NCBI RefSeq assembly: GCF_049994355.1
Contig: NZ_CP188257.1
Span: 3,596,001-3,660,000 of the forward strand
Direction: 5' to 3'
DNA: 64,000 bases
DNA from: Angustibacter sp049994355
Lineage (GTDB): Bacteria > Actinomycetota > Actinomycetes > Actinomycetales > Angustibacteraceae
The notes under the pieces: model-generated
Database searches by the model: none
What the model saw: only the letters and a program-made list of their open reading frames with translations
Told to the model about the DNA's origin: nothing
Made by a program: the position numbers and the translations under genes
Shown: piece after piece, positions 49,339-57,624 of the stretch
Numbering within the stretch: position 1 is the first letter of the stretch
How the letters are laid out: each line of letters opens with the position of its first letter

Positions 49339-50682
49339 CTAGCCGACCGGCGTGGGCATCAGTTCGCGTGCTCGTGCTCGTCGCCCGCCGGGGGTCGGGA
49401 TGCCCAGCACCGCGACGGCGGCGGCCAGGCACAGCGCACCCGCCGTCCACCACGCGACCTCGTAGGAGCCGGTCCGCTCCCGGATCGTCCCCGCGAAGGT
49501 CGCGGCGATCCCCGCCCCGATCATGTGCGACGCGTATACCCAGCCGAACACGATGCTGGACCGTTCGAGTCCGAAGTGGCTGCGGCACAACGCGATCGTC
49601 GGTGGCACGGTGGCCACCCAGTCGAGTCCGTAGAACACGATGAACAGGAACAGGTTGGGGTGCACGCTCGGCCCGAGAAGCGCCGGCACGACCAGCAAGG
49701 ACAGCCCGCGCAGCCCGTAGTAGACGACGAGCAGCAGGCGAGGGTCGACCCGGTCGGTGAGCCATCCGGAGGCAACCGTGCCGACGATGTCGAAGATCCC
49801 GATCACGGCCAGCAGGTTCGCGGCGGTCGTCACCGGCATGCCGTGGTCATGCGCAGCCGGCACGAAGTGGGTGCCGATCAGGCCGTTCGTGGACCAGCCG
49901 CAGATGAAGAACGTGCAGGCCAGGATCCAGAAGGCCGGCGAACGTAGCGACTGCCGCAAGGTGTGCACCGCCAGCCTGGCCGCCGAGGTCGGCTGGCCAG
50001 AGGACTGATCTGTCGGTAGGCCGGCGGGGAGGTTTGTCGGCGGGTCCGGGTCCGGGTCCGCCTGCTCCGCCGCCGCTGCCTCGCCGTAGGCGGTGGAACC
50101 GACGTCCGACGGCCGGTCCGCCAGGAAGAGCAGGACCAGCGGCACCAGCAGCAGCGCCGCCCCCGCAACCACCCCGGCCGACCACCGCCAGCCGACATGC
50201 ACCGCGAGGTAGGCGATCCACGGCAGGAAGATGAGCTGGCCCGTCGCCGAGGCGGCCGAGAACAGGCCGGTGACGAGGCCACGATGGCGCACGAACCAGC
50301 GGTTGGCCACGATCGCGCCCAGCACCAACGCCATCGCACCGGTGCCCAGCCCGACGGCCAGCCCCCACAACGCGACCAGCTGCCAGGATGCGGTCATCAG
50401 CACGGTGAGGCCGGAGCCGACTGCGACCAGGCACAACGCGCTGGCGACCACCCGTCGGATGCCGAACTTCTCCATCAACGCGGCAGCGAACGGCGCGGTC
50501 AGCCCGAACACCACCAGGTTGAGCGTGACCGCTGCCGAGGTCAGCTCGCGCGACCAGCCGAACTCGTTCTCCAACGGCTCCATCAGCACGCCCGTGCTGG
50601 ACCGGAACCCGGCCGCGCAGAGCAGCGCGCCAAAGGTCACCAAGGCGATCAGCCAGGCACGGTGGACGTGGAAGCGCTTCAC
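49339..50682 (-). CDS. MFS transporter
   Basis: A 447-residue major facilitator with 12 predicted membrane helices split by a charged, Pro/Asp-rich central loop (about residues 198-232). Family markers include FGWSRELTSAAVTLNLVVFGL, ANRWFVRHRGLVTGLFSAASATGQL and LTDRVDPRLLL. The type resembles monocarboxylate/oxalate-formate antiporter-like carriers, substrate unknown. GTG start overlaps the HNH gene's stop (GTGA). Confidence 0.9.
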   Translation of the reverse strand: MKRFHVHRAWLIALVTFGALLCAAGFRSSTGVLMEPLENEFGWSRELTSAAVTLNLVVFGLTAPFAAALMEKFGIRRVVASALCLVAVGSGLTVLMTASWQLVALWGLAVGLGTGAMALVLGAIVANRWFVRHRGLVTGLFSAASATGQLIFLPWIAYLAVHVGWRWSAGVVAGAALLLVPLVLLFLADRPSDVGSTAYGEAAAAEQADPDPDPPTNLPAGLPTDQSSGQPTSAARLAVHTLRQSLRSPAFWILACTFFICGWSTNGLIGTHFVPAAHDHGMPVTTAANLLAVIGIFDIVGTVASGWLTDRVDPRLLLVVYYGLRGLSLLVVPALLGPSVHPNLFLFIVFYGLDWVATVPPTIALCRSHFGLERSSIVFGWVYASHMIGAGIAATFAGTIRERTGSYEVAWWTAGALCLAAAVAVLGIPTPGGRRARARELMPTPVG

Positions 50683-52244
50683 CCCACCATCTTCGCTGGC
50701 TCGGCCGGAAGACCTCCATCAGACATCCAGCCAACCGTCGACGAAATGGCGCGCGGCCTGCCGGGAGGCTCGTCCGCGCACCCCGGCAGCGACAGTGCTG
50801 TCGTCGTCACCGACAGGCCCCCGGTCATCGACCAGCTGACCCGTCGCGGCCCTCGACCGGGACCGGCAAGCAGGTCGGACCGCACCAACCGGTGCGTCTT
50901 CAGCTGGTGGTGGCGCCGGCACTTGGGATCGAGGTTCGTCACGGCCGTCGGACCCCTCGGCCACGGTTCGTCGTGGTCCAGGTCGCAGGCCCTGGACTGC
51001 CGTGGACAGTCGTAGAACGAGCAGGTGGCCGCCTCGGCCCGCACGTGAGCCGCGATGGCCGACGTCGGGGCGTACCGCGCAGTGCTCAGCGGGCTCAGGC
51101 TGCCGAGCCTGGGAAGCGCCTGCTGGACGGCGTCGATCAGGGCTGCACGAGTCCACGGGTCCCCTCCTGCAGAAGCGCTGGACAGCGGGACCAGGCGCTG
51201 CAGCGCGCCAGTGTCGTCGACCACCAGAACCTGCAGACCCGTTCCCCCGGCCAGCTGGCGCGAGGCCTCGCGGGACGCGCTACGGGGATCGAGCGGTGCG
51301 GGTCGGCCGAGCCCTCGCTGCTCGCCCAGCGCGCGGGCAGCCGGGCCGTACCGGAACAGGGTGTCGGCGTGCAGGACCAAGCCGATGTCACGCGCCGCCC
51401 GCACCGGCACCCGAGGCAGCGGGGCGTCGATGGCCGCCCGTGCTTCGGTGGTTTCGGCCAGCGAGTGGCCGCGGATCCGTCGGAACACTTCGACGACCGC
51501 ATCGGTGCGCCGTTGGTCCAGCGTGCGCCGCGATCCGTCGGCATCCACCGACGGCAGGCTCGTCGCCAGGTCCGTGACGACCTGGTCGATCATCGCGACG
51601 TCGGCGGCACCGGCGCGCACCTGCAGCACCCCCATCCCGTCCGGCTCGGCCCACGCGCGTACCTGCCGAGCCGCGAGCGCCAGTTGGCGTCGTCGCTCCG
51701 CAGCCGTGAGGTCGGCCGCGACAACAGCGCGTTCCACCCGCGCGCGCCACGCACGCGGCGACGGGCCCTGCCATGGCCTCTCCCCCGCGTCAGCCAGCAC
51801 CACGCTGGCGACCTGCCGAGCATCCGGATCGGCGAGCACCTCGGTAGCCTGCGCGAGCGCGCTGACCCTGGGAAGGTCGATCCGGCCGTCGCGCAACGCC
51901 TGCAGTGCCTGCGGAAGAACGCGGACGACCCGGTCCGCCAGCACGAGCATCCGGGCCGCCTGCGGCCCGCTGATGCCGAGCGTCACCGACAGCTCCGCCT
52001 CGGCCAGCGTGCAGGCCATCGCCTCTGCGTCGGACGACGAGCTGATGCCGCGGCCACCGCCCGGCACGTCTGCACGGCACTCGGCGAGCAGGGTCGCCAC
52101 CAGCTTCAGCTGCTCGGCCTGGCGAGCCGCGATCTCGCCGGCCAGTGAACGGAGCCCATGCGTGCGACCAGACAGCAGAGCATCAGACGGCACGGCCGCC
52201 GCAGCGCGCGTGCCGTCCGCCGGCATCTCCCACCCCTGTCCCAT
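50679..52244 (-). CDS. DUF222/HNH endonuclease (13E12 repeat family)
   Basis: A 521-residue protein. The N-terminal DUF222 region (about 20-300) holds LAEAELSVTLGISGPQAARMLVLADRVVRVLP, given in pieces. The C-terminal HNH domain (about 430-475) has CSFYDCPRQSRACDLDHDEPWP and NLDPKCRRHHQLKTH. The family is the multicopy 13E12-type repeat found across actinobacteria; its role is not known and may involve mobile DNA or recombination. ATG 52244; a later ATG (MPADG) is possible. Overlaps the MFS gene, so the two may share an mRNA. Confidence 0.88.
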   Translation of the reverse strand: MGQGWEMPADGTRAAAAVPSDALLSGRTHGLRSLAGEIAARQAEQLKLVATLLAECRADVPGGGRGISSSSDAEAMACTLAEAELSVTLGISGPQAARMLVLADRVVRVLPQALQALRDGRIDLPRVSALAQATEVLADPDARQVASVVLADAGERPWQGPSPRAWRARVERAVVAADLTAAERRRQLALAARQVRAWAEPDGMGVLQVRAGAADVAMIDQVVTDLATSLPSVDADGSRRTLDQRRTDAVVEVFRRIRGHSLAETTEARAAIDAPLPRVPVRAARDIGLVLHADTLFRYGPAARALGEQRGLGRPAPLDPRSASREASRQLAGGTGLQVLVVDDTGALQRLVPLSSASAGGDPWTRAALIDAVQQALPRLGSLSPLSTARYAPTSAIAAHVRAEAATCSFYDCPRQSRACDLDHDEPWPRGPTAVTNLDPKCRRHHQLKTHRLVRSDLLAGPGRGPRRVSWSMTGGLSVTTTALSLPGCADEPPGRPRAISSTVGWMSDGGLPAEPAKMVG

Positions 52245-52344
52245 GCGGACAAACCTAGACAGCGCCACCGACAGCGGGTGCCGCGCACGCACCGACTCCT
52301 GTGGACAGACCACCTGTGCCACAACGAATCTGGATGGGCAGCCG

Positions 52345-53580
52345 TCAGGCGCGCAGCTGCTCGGCAAGCGCAGGCGCCAGGTCGCCGAGGCCAGCCACCG
52401 TGACCGCGCCCAGCCCGAGCCAACCGGCCAGCTCGTGCAGCTCGGCCGCCAGCTCGGCCGGGGTCTGCACTGGCGCGCCGGACTCGGCCCACGCCGCCTG
52501 GACCCGAAGCACGCCAGCCCCAGCGGCCGCCTGCCGGTCGGCCTTCAGGTCGACCCGTGCGACCAGGGTGTCACCGAGCAGGAAGGGCAGCACGTAGTAG
52601 CCGAACCGCCGCTTCGGCGCCGGCACGTAGATCTCGATGCGGTAGTCGAAACCGAACAGGTCGAGCGTGCGGGCCCGCTCCCAGACCAGCGAGTCGAACG
52701 GGCTGACCAGCGCCCGCGCCTGCACCCGCCGTGGTCGCCGGGCCTGTGCGTGCAGGTAGCCAGGACGCGGCCAGCCCTCCACTCGGACGGGCACCAGCTC
52801 ACCATCGGCGACCAACGACGCGATCGCCTCGCGAGCGGCGACCGGAGCCAGCCGGAAGTGGTCGCGCAGTGAGAACTCGGTGGCCACCCCGAAGGCCCGG
52901 GCCGAGATCGACACGAGCTGGCGGTGCGCCTCGTCGTCGGAGGGTGTCGGTGCCGCATACGCCGTCGGCGGCAGCACCCGCTCGGGTAGGTCGTAGAGCC
53001 GAGCGAACTGGCTGGTGCGGCCCGACGAGCTGATCTCGCCCGCCCAGAACAGCAGCTCGAGGATGCGCTTGACCACGGACCAGTTCCAGCCCCACTCGGT
53101 GCGGTCTCTCGGGGCGTCGTGCGCGATCGCCGCCTCGAGCTCGACGGAGGTGATCGGCCCACGGTCTCGGACCTCGTCCAGGATCACCTGGACCAGGCCG
53201 GGGTGCTCCTGCTCGGCCCGGACCATGCCGCCCCAGGCCTCCTCGCGGGCGCGCTCCATCCGCCAGCGCAGCAACGGGATCGTGGACGGCGGGACCAGGC
53301 TGGCCGCGTGCCCCCAGTACTCCACCAGCCGGCGCGGACGACGGTCCCTCGCCCGGTCGAGCAGGCCGGTGTCATAGGGGCCGAGGCGGGAGAAGAACGG
53401 CACGTACTGGCTGCGGGCCAGCACGTTGACACTGTCGATCTGCACGATGCCGAGCCGGTCGATCGTTCGCTGCACGTGCCGCATGGTCACCGGACCCGTC
53501 GGCCTCGGCTCCGCGAAACCCTGTGCGGCCAACGCGATCCGGCGCGCCGAGGCTGCGGAGAGCCTGTCCGGGAGCGGCAC
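52345..53580 (-). CDS. AlkX/YcaQ-like DNA glycosylase (winged-helix HTH_42)
   Basis: A 411-residue protein of the HTH_42 family, whose E. coli member YcaQ (AlkX) unhooks interstrand DNA crosslinks. The catalytic QxD motif is visible in LGIVQIDSVNVL (Gln47, Asp49). Three winged-helix units follow, and the C-terminal beta-barrel region has RARTLDLFGFDYRIEIYVPAPKRRFGYYVLP in pieces. ATG 53580. It lies one base downstream of the DinB gene on the same strand. Confidence 0.87.
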   Translation of the reverse strand: MPLPDRLSAASARRIALAAQGFAEPRPTGPVTMRHVQRTIDRLGIVQIDSVNVLARSQYVPFFSRLGPYDTGLLDRARDRRPRRLVEYWGHAASLVPPSTIPLLRWRMERAREEAWGGMVRAEQEHPGLVQVILDEVRDRGPITSVELEAAIAHDAPRDRTEWGWNWSVVKRILELLFWAGEISSSGRTSQFARLYDLPERVLPPTAYAAPTPSDDEAHRQLVSISARAFGVATEFSLRDHFRLAPVAAREAIASLVADGELVPVRVEGWPRPGYLHAQARRPRRVQARALVSPFDSLVWERARTLDLFGFDYRIEIYVPAPKRRFGYYVLPFLLGDTLVARVDLKADRQAAAGAGVLRVQAAWAESGAPVQTPAELAAELHELAGWLGLGAVTVAGLGDLAPALAEQLRA

Positions 53581-53581
53581 G

Positions 53582-54121
53582 TCAGCTGCTCGCGCGGTGC
53601 TGGAAGTCCCCGGTCGCGCCGTCGATCCACTCCCGCAGGAAGTCGGCGTGCCCGTTGTGCCGCGCGTACTCCTCGATCATGTGCAGGAACACCCAGCGAA
53701 GGGTGACGTGTCGACCCGAGTGCGTCGTCACCGGCGCGTCCAGGCCCAGCCCGGCGGTCGCGGCCTTGGAAGCGGAGACCTCGGACCAGAACCGCTCGAG
53801 GTCGAGGGCGGGGTCGGCGTCCGGCACCCCGTCGAAGTCCGCGTTGGGGTCCGCGTCGGTGCAGTACACCGGGACAAACGGCAGACCGGCGCCCTGGTAG
53901 CTGAACCACCAGCGCTCGCAGTCCGTGAGATGGCGCACCAACCCGAGCAGGTTCAGCACGGACGGTGGGTTGGCCGCTTCCTTCAGCTGCTCAGCGGTCA
54001 GGCCCGAGCACTTCCACAGCAGGGTCGACCGATGCTGGTCGAGCCACTCCTCGAGCTGCTCGCGCTCGGCACCGGTGCCCTGGGTGTCCGCCGCCTCGGG
54101 AAGGGGTGCAGTCCATGTCAT
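53582..54121 (-). CDS. DinB family protein (DUF664)
   Basis: A 179-residue four-helix protein of the DinB/YfiT superfamily. Histidines that could bind a divalent metal are in LVRHLTDCERWWF (about residues 62-74), and EEYARHNGHADFLREWIDG near the C-terminus. Members include mycothiol-dependent S-transferases and detoxification enzymes; the actual thiol or substrate is unknown. ATG 54121. Followed immediately by the AlkX-like gene. Confidence 0.88.
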   Translation of the reverse strand: MTWTAPLPEAADTQGTGAEREQLEEWLDQHRSTLLWKCSGLTAEQLKEAANPPSVLNLLGLVRHLTDCERWWFSYQGAGLPFVPVYCTDADPNADFDGVPDADPALDLERFWSEVSASKAATAGLGLDAPVTTHSGRHVTLRWVFLHMIEEYARHNGHADFLREWIDGATGDFQHRASS

Positions 54122-54159
54122 GGGCCTGATCCTGCCGGAAGCCACCGACAGAGCCTGAC

Positions 54160-54831
54160 TCAGGTCAGGTCGAGGATCTTCTCCCGTACGGCGTACACGA
54201 CCGCCTCCATCCGGGAGTGCAGCTGCAGCTTCTCGAGGATGTTGCGCACGTGGTTCTTGACCGTGTTCTCGCTGATGAACAGCTCCTTGGCGATGTCCTT
54301 GTTGGCCATGCCACGCGCGACCAGCTTGAGCACCTCGAGCTCGCGCTCGGTCAGTCGCGGCACCGGCAGCTGCGGGCGCTCCTCGCTCTTCTTGATCATC
54401 GACGCGAACTCGGTGAGCAGCTTGCTCGCCATCGAGGGACTGATCAGCGACTGCCCGCTGGCCACCGCCCGGATGCCAGCCGCGATCTCCTCGCCGGGCA
54501 CGTCCTTGAGCAGGTACCCGTTCGCCCCGGCCCGGACGGCCTCGTAGAGATCGGACTCCTCGTCCGAGATCGTCAGGATGACGATCTTGGTCGACGGCAC
54601 CACGTCCTTGATGGCGGTGCACGCCTCGATGCCCGAGCGCCGAGGCATGCGGATGTCCATCAGCACGACGTCGGGGAGCAGCTCCTCCACGCGCCGGATC
54701 GCCTCGGCACCGTCGCTGGCCTCGCCGACGATCTGGATGCCTTCCTCGGCACCGAGCACCATCTCGAGCCCGCGCCGGTACAGGGCGTGATCGTCAGCGA
54801 CCAGAACCCGGATCGACTCGCCTTCAACCAC
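54160..54831 (-). CDS. NarL/LuxR-type response regulator
   Basis: A 223-residue two-component regulator. Receiver domain (about 6-125) with VADDHALYRRG, phosphoacceptor Asp59 in VVLMDIRMPRRSG, and LTISDEE; C-terminal LuxR HTH (about 155-218) with LTERELEVLKLVARGMANKDIAKELFISENTVKNHV, in pieces. No histidine kinase is adjacent, so it is an orphan here. GTG 54831 chosen. Streptomyces has a regulator of this kind next to hpf. Confidence 0.92.
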   Translation of the reverse strand: MVEGESIRVLVADDHALYRRGLEMVLGAEEGIQIVGEASDGAEAIRRVEELLPDVVLMDIRMPRRSGIEACTAIKDVVPSTKIVILTISDEESDLYEAVRAGANGYLLKDVPGEEIAAGIRAVASGQSLISPSMASKLLTEFASMIKKSEERPQLPVPRLTERELEVLKLVARGMANKDIAKELFISENTVKNHVRNILEKLQLHSRMEAVVYAVREKILDLT

Positions 54832-54893
54832 GAGGATTCCCCACTCTCCGTCGTCCCTAGCGGGCGACCTGAGCATTCTGTCACGGGTCGACC

Positions 54894-55550
54894 TCAGCCC
54901 GTAGCGGCTTGCCTGTCGTGAGCGTGCGTGGCTGAGCCGTTGTGCTCCACGTCCAGGTGCAGGACGCCGTACTGCCAGCCGCGTCGGCGGTACACCACGC
55001 TCGGCTGGTCCGTCTCCGCATCGCAGAACAGGAAGAAGTCGTGGCCGACGAGCTCCATCTCGTACAGCGCCTGCTCCAGCGTCATGGGCGGGGCGGCGTG
55101 CACCTTCTCGCGAATCTCGATCGGGCTGTCGTCCAGCGAGTTCTCGGCTCCGTCAGCGGTTCCGTTGGTCTGCGGCTGTCCGAGCTCGGGCAGCTCCGGG
55201 GCGAGTCTCGCCGACGCCTGAGCCAGCGACTCCGTGCCACGCCCACGACGCTCGACCTTGCGGCTGTGCGCTCGGCGCAGCCGTTCCAGGAGCTTCGTGT
55301 GCGCCTTGTCCAGCGCGACGTACGGGTCGACCGCGGCCGCTTCGGCCCGCACGACGGGGCCCTTGCCGTGGCAGGTGATCTCGACCCGCTCGCAATTCTC
55401 GGTCTGCCGCTTGTTCGGTTCGTGGGTGATGACGACGGATAGACGCTGGATCCTGGGGGCTACCTCCTCCACCTTGGACAGCTTCTCCTCCAGATGGCGG
55501 CGGAACCGGTCCTTGACGTCGACGTGCCGTCCGGTGACCACGATCTCCAC
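54894..55550 (-). CDS. hpf: Ribosome hibernation promoting factor, long form
   Basis: A 218-residue protein that inactivates ribosomes as 100S dimers in stationary phase. N-terminal HPF/RaiA domain (about 1-100: VVTGRHVDVKDRFRRHLEEKL), linker, and a C-terminal dimerisation domain (about 160-210: MTLEQALYEMELVGHDFFLFCDAETDQPSVVYRRRGWQYG, in pieces), as in long-form HPF. GTG 55550 is chosen with GGAGG upstream. Normally downstream of comF; here an IS481 element intervenes. Confidence 0.94.
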   Translation of the reverse strand: MEIVVTGRHVDVKDRFRRHLEEKLSKVEEVAPRIQRLSVVITHEPNKRQTENCERVEITCHGKGPVVRAEAAAVDPYVALDKAHTKLLERLRRAHSRKVERRGRGTESLAQASARLAPELPELGQPQTNGTADGAENSLDDSPIEIREKVHAAPPMTLEQALYEMELVGHDFFLFCDAETDQPSVVYRRRGWQYGVLHLDVEHNGSATHAHDRQAATG

Positions 55551-55797
55551 AGTGGGACCTCCCTCTCCACACTCACCCACCCGCTGGTGGGGAGCGGCGG
55601 TCTGCCAGCAACAAGGCTGCAGCAGCGAGAACGATCGACGGGCTGCTCACCCGGACTCAACCGCGGCACCACCCCCGATGCCCTCGAGTTCGCGGGTCCG
55701 GGCGGAGCCGTCCGCGGGAGCGGACCTCGCCCTGGGGACCCATCTACCGACCGTACGCCAGGGCGGACCCCGGCGGCAGACCAATCCGGCGTCTAGT
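55551..55797. other. hpf upstream region, no gene seen
   Basis: 247 bases between the hpf start and the insertion element. GC-rich, no credible ORF. It must hold the hpf promoter unless hpf is read from the IS or from comF. The last six bases (55792-55797, TCTAGT) are the left copy of the IS target duplication. Confidence 0.6.
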
Positions 55798-55820
55798 TGT
55801 AGTTCCTACACAGGTTGTGA
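55798..55820 (+). repeat. IS481 left terminal inverted repeat
   Basis: 23 bp, starts TGTAGTTCC and ends CAGGTTGTGA; 20 of 23 positions match the right end in inverted orientation. Confidence 0.95.
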
Positions 55821-55842
55821 GCGTGAAGGCGTAGACGGATAG

Positions 55843-55898
55843 CGAGGACCTCCAGTACGGAGGGGGTTACGACACCAACCCTCGACTGGAGGTCCTCG
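55843..55898 (+). promoter_or_regulatory. Fold-back hairpin over the transposase start
   Basis: CGAGGACCTCCAGT (55843-55856) is the perfect reverse complement of ACTGGAGGTCCTCG (55885-55898), 14 bp with a 28-base loop. The right arm contains the GGAGG ribosome binding site and the first G of the GTG start. Read-through transcripts from outside would fold and hide the start. Confidence 0.7.
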
Positions 55899-56899
55899 TG
55901 ACTCACGCTAATGCCCCGCTGACGCCTGAGGGGCGTCGACGCCTGGCGGTCCTGATCGTCGAGCAGGGGTGGACGGTCCGTCGTGCTGCGGAGCGGTTGC
56001 AGGTCTCGCCCGCGACAGCGGCCAAGTGGGCCCGGCGCTACCGTGATGGCGAGCCGATGACGGACTGCTCGTCTCGTCCAGCGCGGTCGCCGCGGCGCTG
56101 CCCGCGCCGCCTTGAACGGCGCATCGTGAAGCTGCGGTACTGCCGGCGTTGGGGTCCGCACCGGATCGGCTATCACCTCGGGGTTCCGCGATCGACGGTT
56201 GGTCGCGTCCTGGCGCGTTATCGGATGCCGCTGCTGGTCCACCTCGACCAGGCCACCGGCCTGCCGGTCCGCAAGCCATCGCCGATCCGCTACGAGGCGG
56301 CGGCCCCGGGCGACCTGGTCCATGTGGACATCAAGAAGCTGGGCCGGATCCCGGACGGTGGTGGCTGGCGGGCCTTTGGTCGCGACTCCGAACAGCACCG
56401 ACGCGCCCATGCCAGGACCGAGCGGGCCGGTCATGGTGGCGCGCCGACGTCGCGTGGCTACGTCTTCTTGCACCACGCGGTGGACGATCATTCCCGGCTG
56501 GCCTACTCCGAGCCGCTGCCTGACGAGCGCAAGGAGACCGCCGCGGCCTTCTGGGGCCGCGCCAACGCGTTCTTCGCCCAAGCCGGGATCACCGTCCGGG
56601 CAGTCATGACCGACAACGGCTCCTGCTACCGCTCACGCGACTTCGCCAACGCCCTCGGGCCCGCCATCAAACACCGACGGACCCGCCCCTACCGACCCCA
56701 GACCAACGGGAAGGTCGAGCGGTTCAACCGGACCCTGATCGTCGAATGGGCCTACGCCCAGGTCTATCTCTCCGACCAAGCCCGCGCAGCGACCTACCCC
56801 GACTGGCTCCACTCCTACAATCATCACCGACCCCACACCGGCATCGGAGGCCTCGTCCCCGCAGCCCGCGTTCACAACCTGTCGGGGAACTACATCTAG
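55898..56899 (+). CDS. IS481 family transposase
   Basis: A 333-residue DDE transposase. N-terminal HTH (WTVRRAAERLQVSPATAAKWARRYRDG), then the rve-type catalytic domain with D in LVHVDIKKLG (about 144), D in MTDNGSCY (about 238) and E in NGKVERFNRTLIVEW (about 274). The reading frame is intact. The stop codon TAG (56897-56899) lies in the duplicated target, outside the element. GTG start with GGAGG, buried in a hairpin. Confidence 0.95.
   Translation: MTHANAPLTPEGRRRLAVLIVEQGWTVRRAAERLQVSPATAAKWARRYRDGEPMTDCSSRPARSPRRCPRRLERRIVKLRYCRRWGPHRIGYHLGVPRSTVGRVLARYRMPLLVHLDQATGLPVRKPSPIRYEAAAPGDLVHVDIKKLGRIPDGGGWRAFGRDSEQHRRAHARTERAGHGGAPTSRGYVFLHHAVDDHSRLAYSEPLPDERKETAAAFWGRANAFFAQAGITVRAVMTDNGSCYRSRDFANALGPAIKHRRTRPYRPQTNGKVERFNRTLIVEWAYAQVYLSDQARAATYPDWLHSYNHHRPHTGIGGLVPAARVHNLSGNYI
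56872..56894 (-). repeat. IS481 right terminal inverted repeat
   Basis: Reverse complement reads TGTAGTTCCCCGACAGGTTGTGA shortened here to its key ends TGTAGTTCC and ACAGGTTGTGA; it overlaps the last transposase codons. Confidence 0.95.
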
Positions 56900-56900
56900 T

Positions 56901-57614
56901 TCAGATCCGGCGGACGGTCGCGGCCACGCAGACCGCGCCCCGGACCTGCACGCCGGCCGTCTCGAGTGCCCTGTGAGCCTCGAGGAGGGTCGCGCCGCTG
57001 GTCACCACATCGTCGATGAGCAGCACCGGCCCCGCTGAGCGCAGCCGCGCCAGCCAGCCGGCCCGCACCCGTAGCGCCCCATGCAGGTTGCTCGCCCGGG
57101 CGGCGGCGTCCAGCCCCGCCTGGTCGGCCAGCGGGCGAGCGTGACGCAGCCCGGGCAGCACCCGACGGCGAGGGCGGACGGCCAGGGCCAGGTCGCGCAC
57201 CGGGTGGCGCCCGCGTGCGCGACGGGCGGAAGCGGACGACGGAACCGGCACCAGCGCTGCCGGCTGGCCCGGGCGGTCTGTGTCCGGGTGGTCCGGGTGC
57301 GCCTGGTCCGGGCCAGGCTGGTCCGGGCCAGGCTGGTCCAGGTCCACCTGGTCCGGGTCCACCTGGTCGAGGACGCCGGCCAGTGCCATCGCGAGCACGC
57401 CGTCCAGATCCGCGCGCCCGTGGTCCTTCCAGGCGTTCAGCGCCTCGCGCAGCGCTCCGTCGTAGTTGGCGGCGCTCCAGACCTGCAGCGGGCCACGGTT
57501 CGTGGCCAGCACCGGTCCGATCAGGCTGGACGCGCAGGACGGGCACCACCGAGTGCCGGTGACGCCACAGCCGCCGCACGTCCTGGCCAGCAGCAGGTCG
57601 GCCAGCCCGGTCAC
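56901..57614 (-). CDS. comF: ComF family phosphoribosyltransferase-like protein
   Basis: A 237-residue protein. N-terminal zinc-finger-like cysteines (CGGCG and CPSC), then a phosphoribosyltransferase fold with the PRPP loop VLLIDDVVTSGATL (about 197-210). ComF acts in DNA uptake in competent bacteria; in actinobacteria its role is unproven. A Pro/Asp/Gln linker (about 84-115) from 15-bp repeats (57305-57364) is unusual for the family. GTG 57614. The IS481 target duplication ends one base before its stop. Confidence 0.9.
   Translation of the reverse strand: MTGLADLLLARTCGGCGVTGTRWCPSCASSLIGPVLATNRGPLQVWSAANYDGALREALNAWKDHGRADLDGVLAMALAGVLDQVDPDQVDLDQPGPDQPGPDQAHPDHPDTDRPGQPAALVPVPSSASARRARGRHPVRDLALAVRPRRRVLPGLRHARPLADQAGLDAAARASNLHGALRVRAGWLARLRSAGPVLLIDDVVTSGATLLEAHRALETAGVQVRGAVCVAATVRRI
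57305..57364. repeat. 15-bp in-frame tandem repeat in comF
   Basis: Four copies of a GGTCCGGGCCAGGCT/GGTCCGGGTCCACCT-type unit encode repeated PGPDQ and VDPDQ motifs between the zinc finger and the PRPP loop. Confidence 0.88.
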
Positions 57615-57624
57615 CCGCGGTGGG

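Larger units (their letters stand above)
55798..56894. mobile_element. Intact IS481 family insertion sequence
   Basis: About 1097 bp. Terminal inverted repeats of 23 bp (55798-55820 and 56872-56894) start TGTAGTTCC and end GGTTGTGA, with three mismatches in the middle. A perfect 6-bp target duplication TCTAGT flanks it (55792-55797 and 56895-56900). TCTAGT fits the NCTAGN target known for Bordetella IS481. The transposase looks intact, so the insertion appears recent. It sits one base past the comF stop. Confidence 0.95.

Noticed and set aside
50679..52244. DUF222-HNH gene as a homing endonuclease or restriction system
   Set aside because: No intron, intein or methyltransferase partner is visible; the 13E12 family is common and of unknown role.
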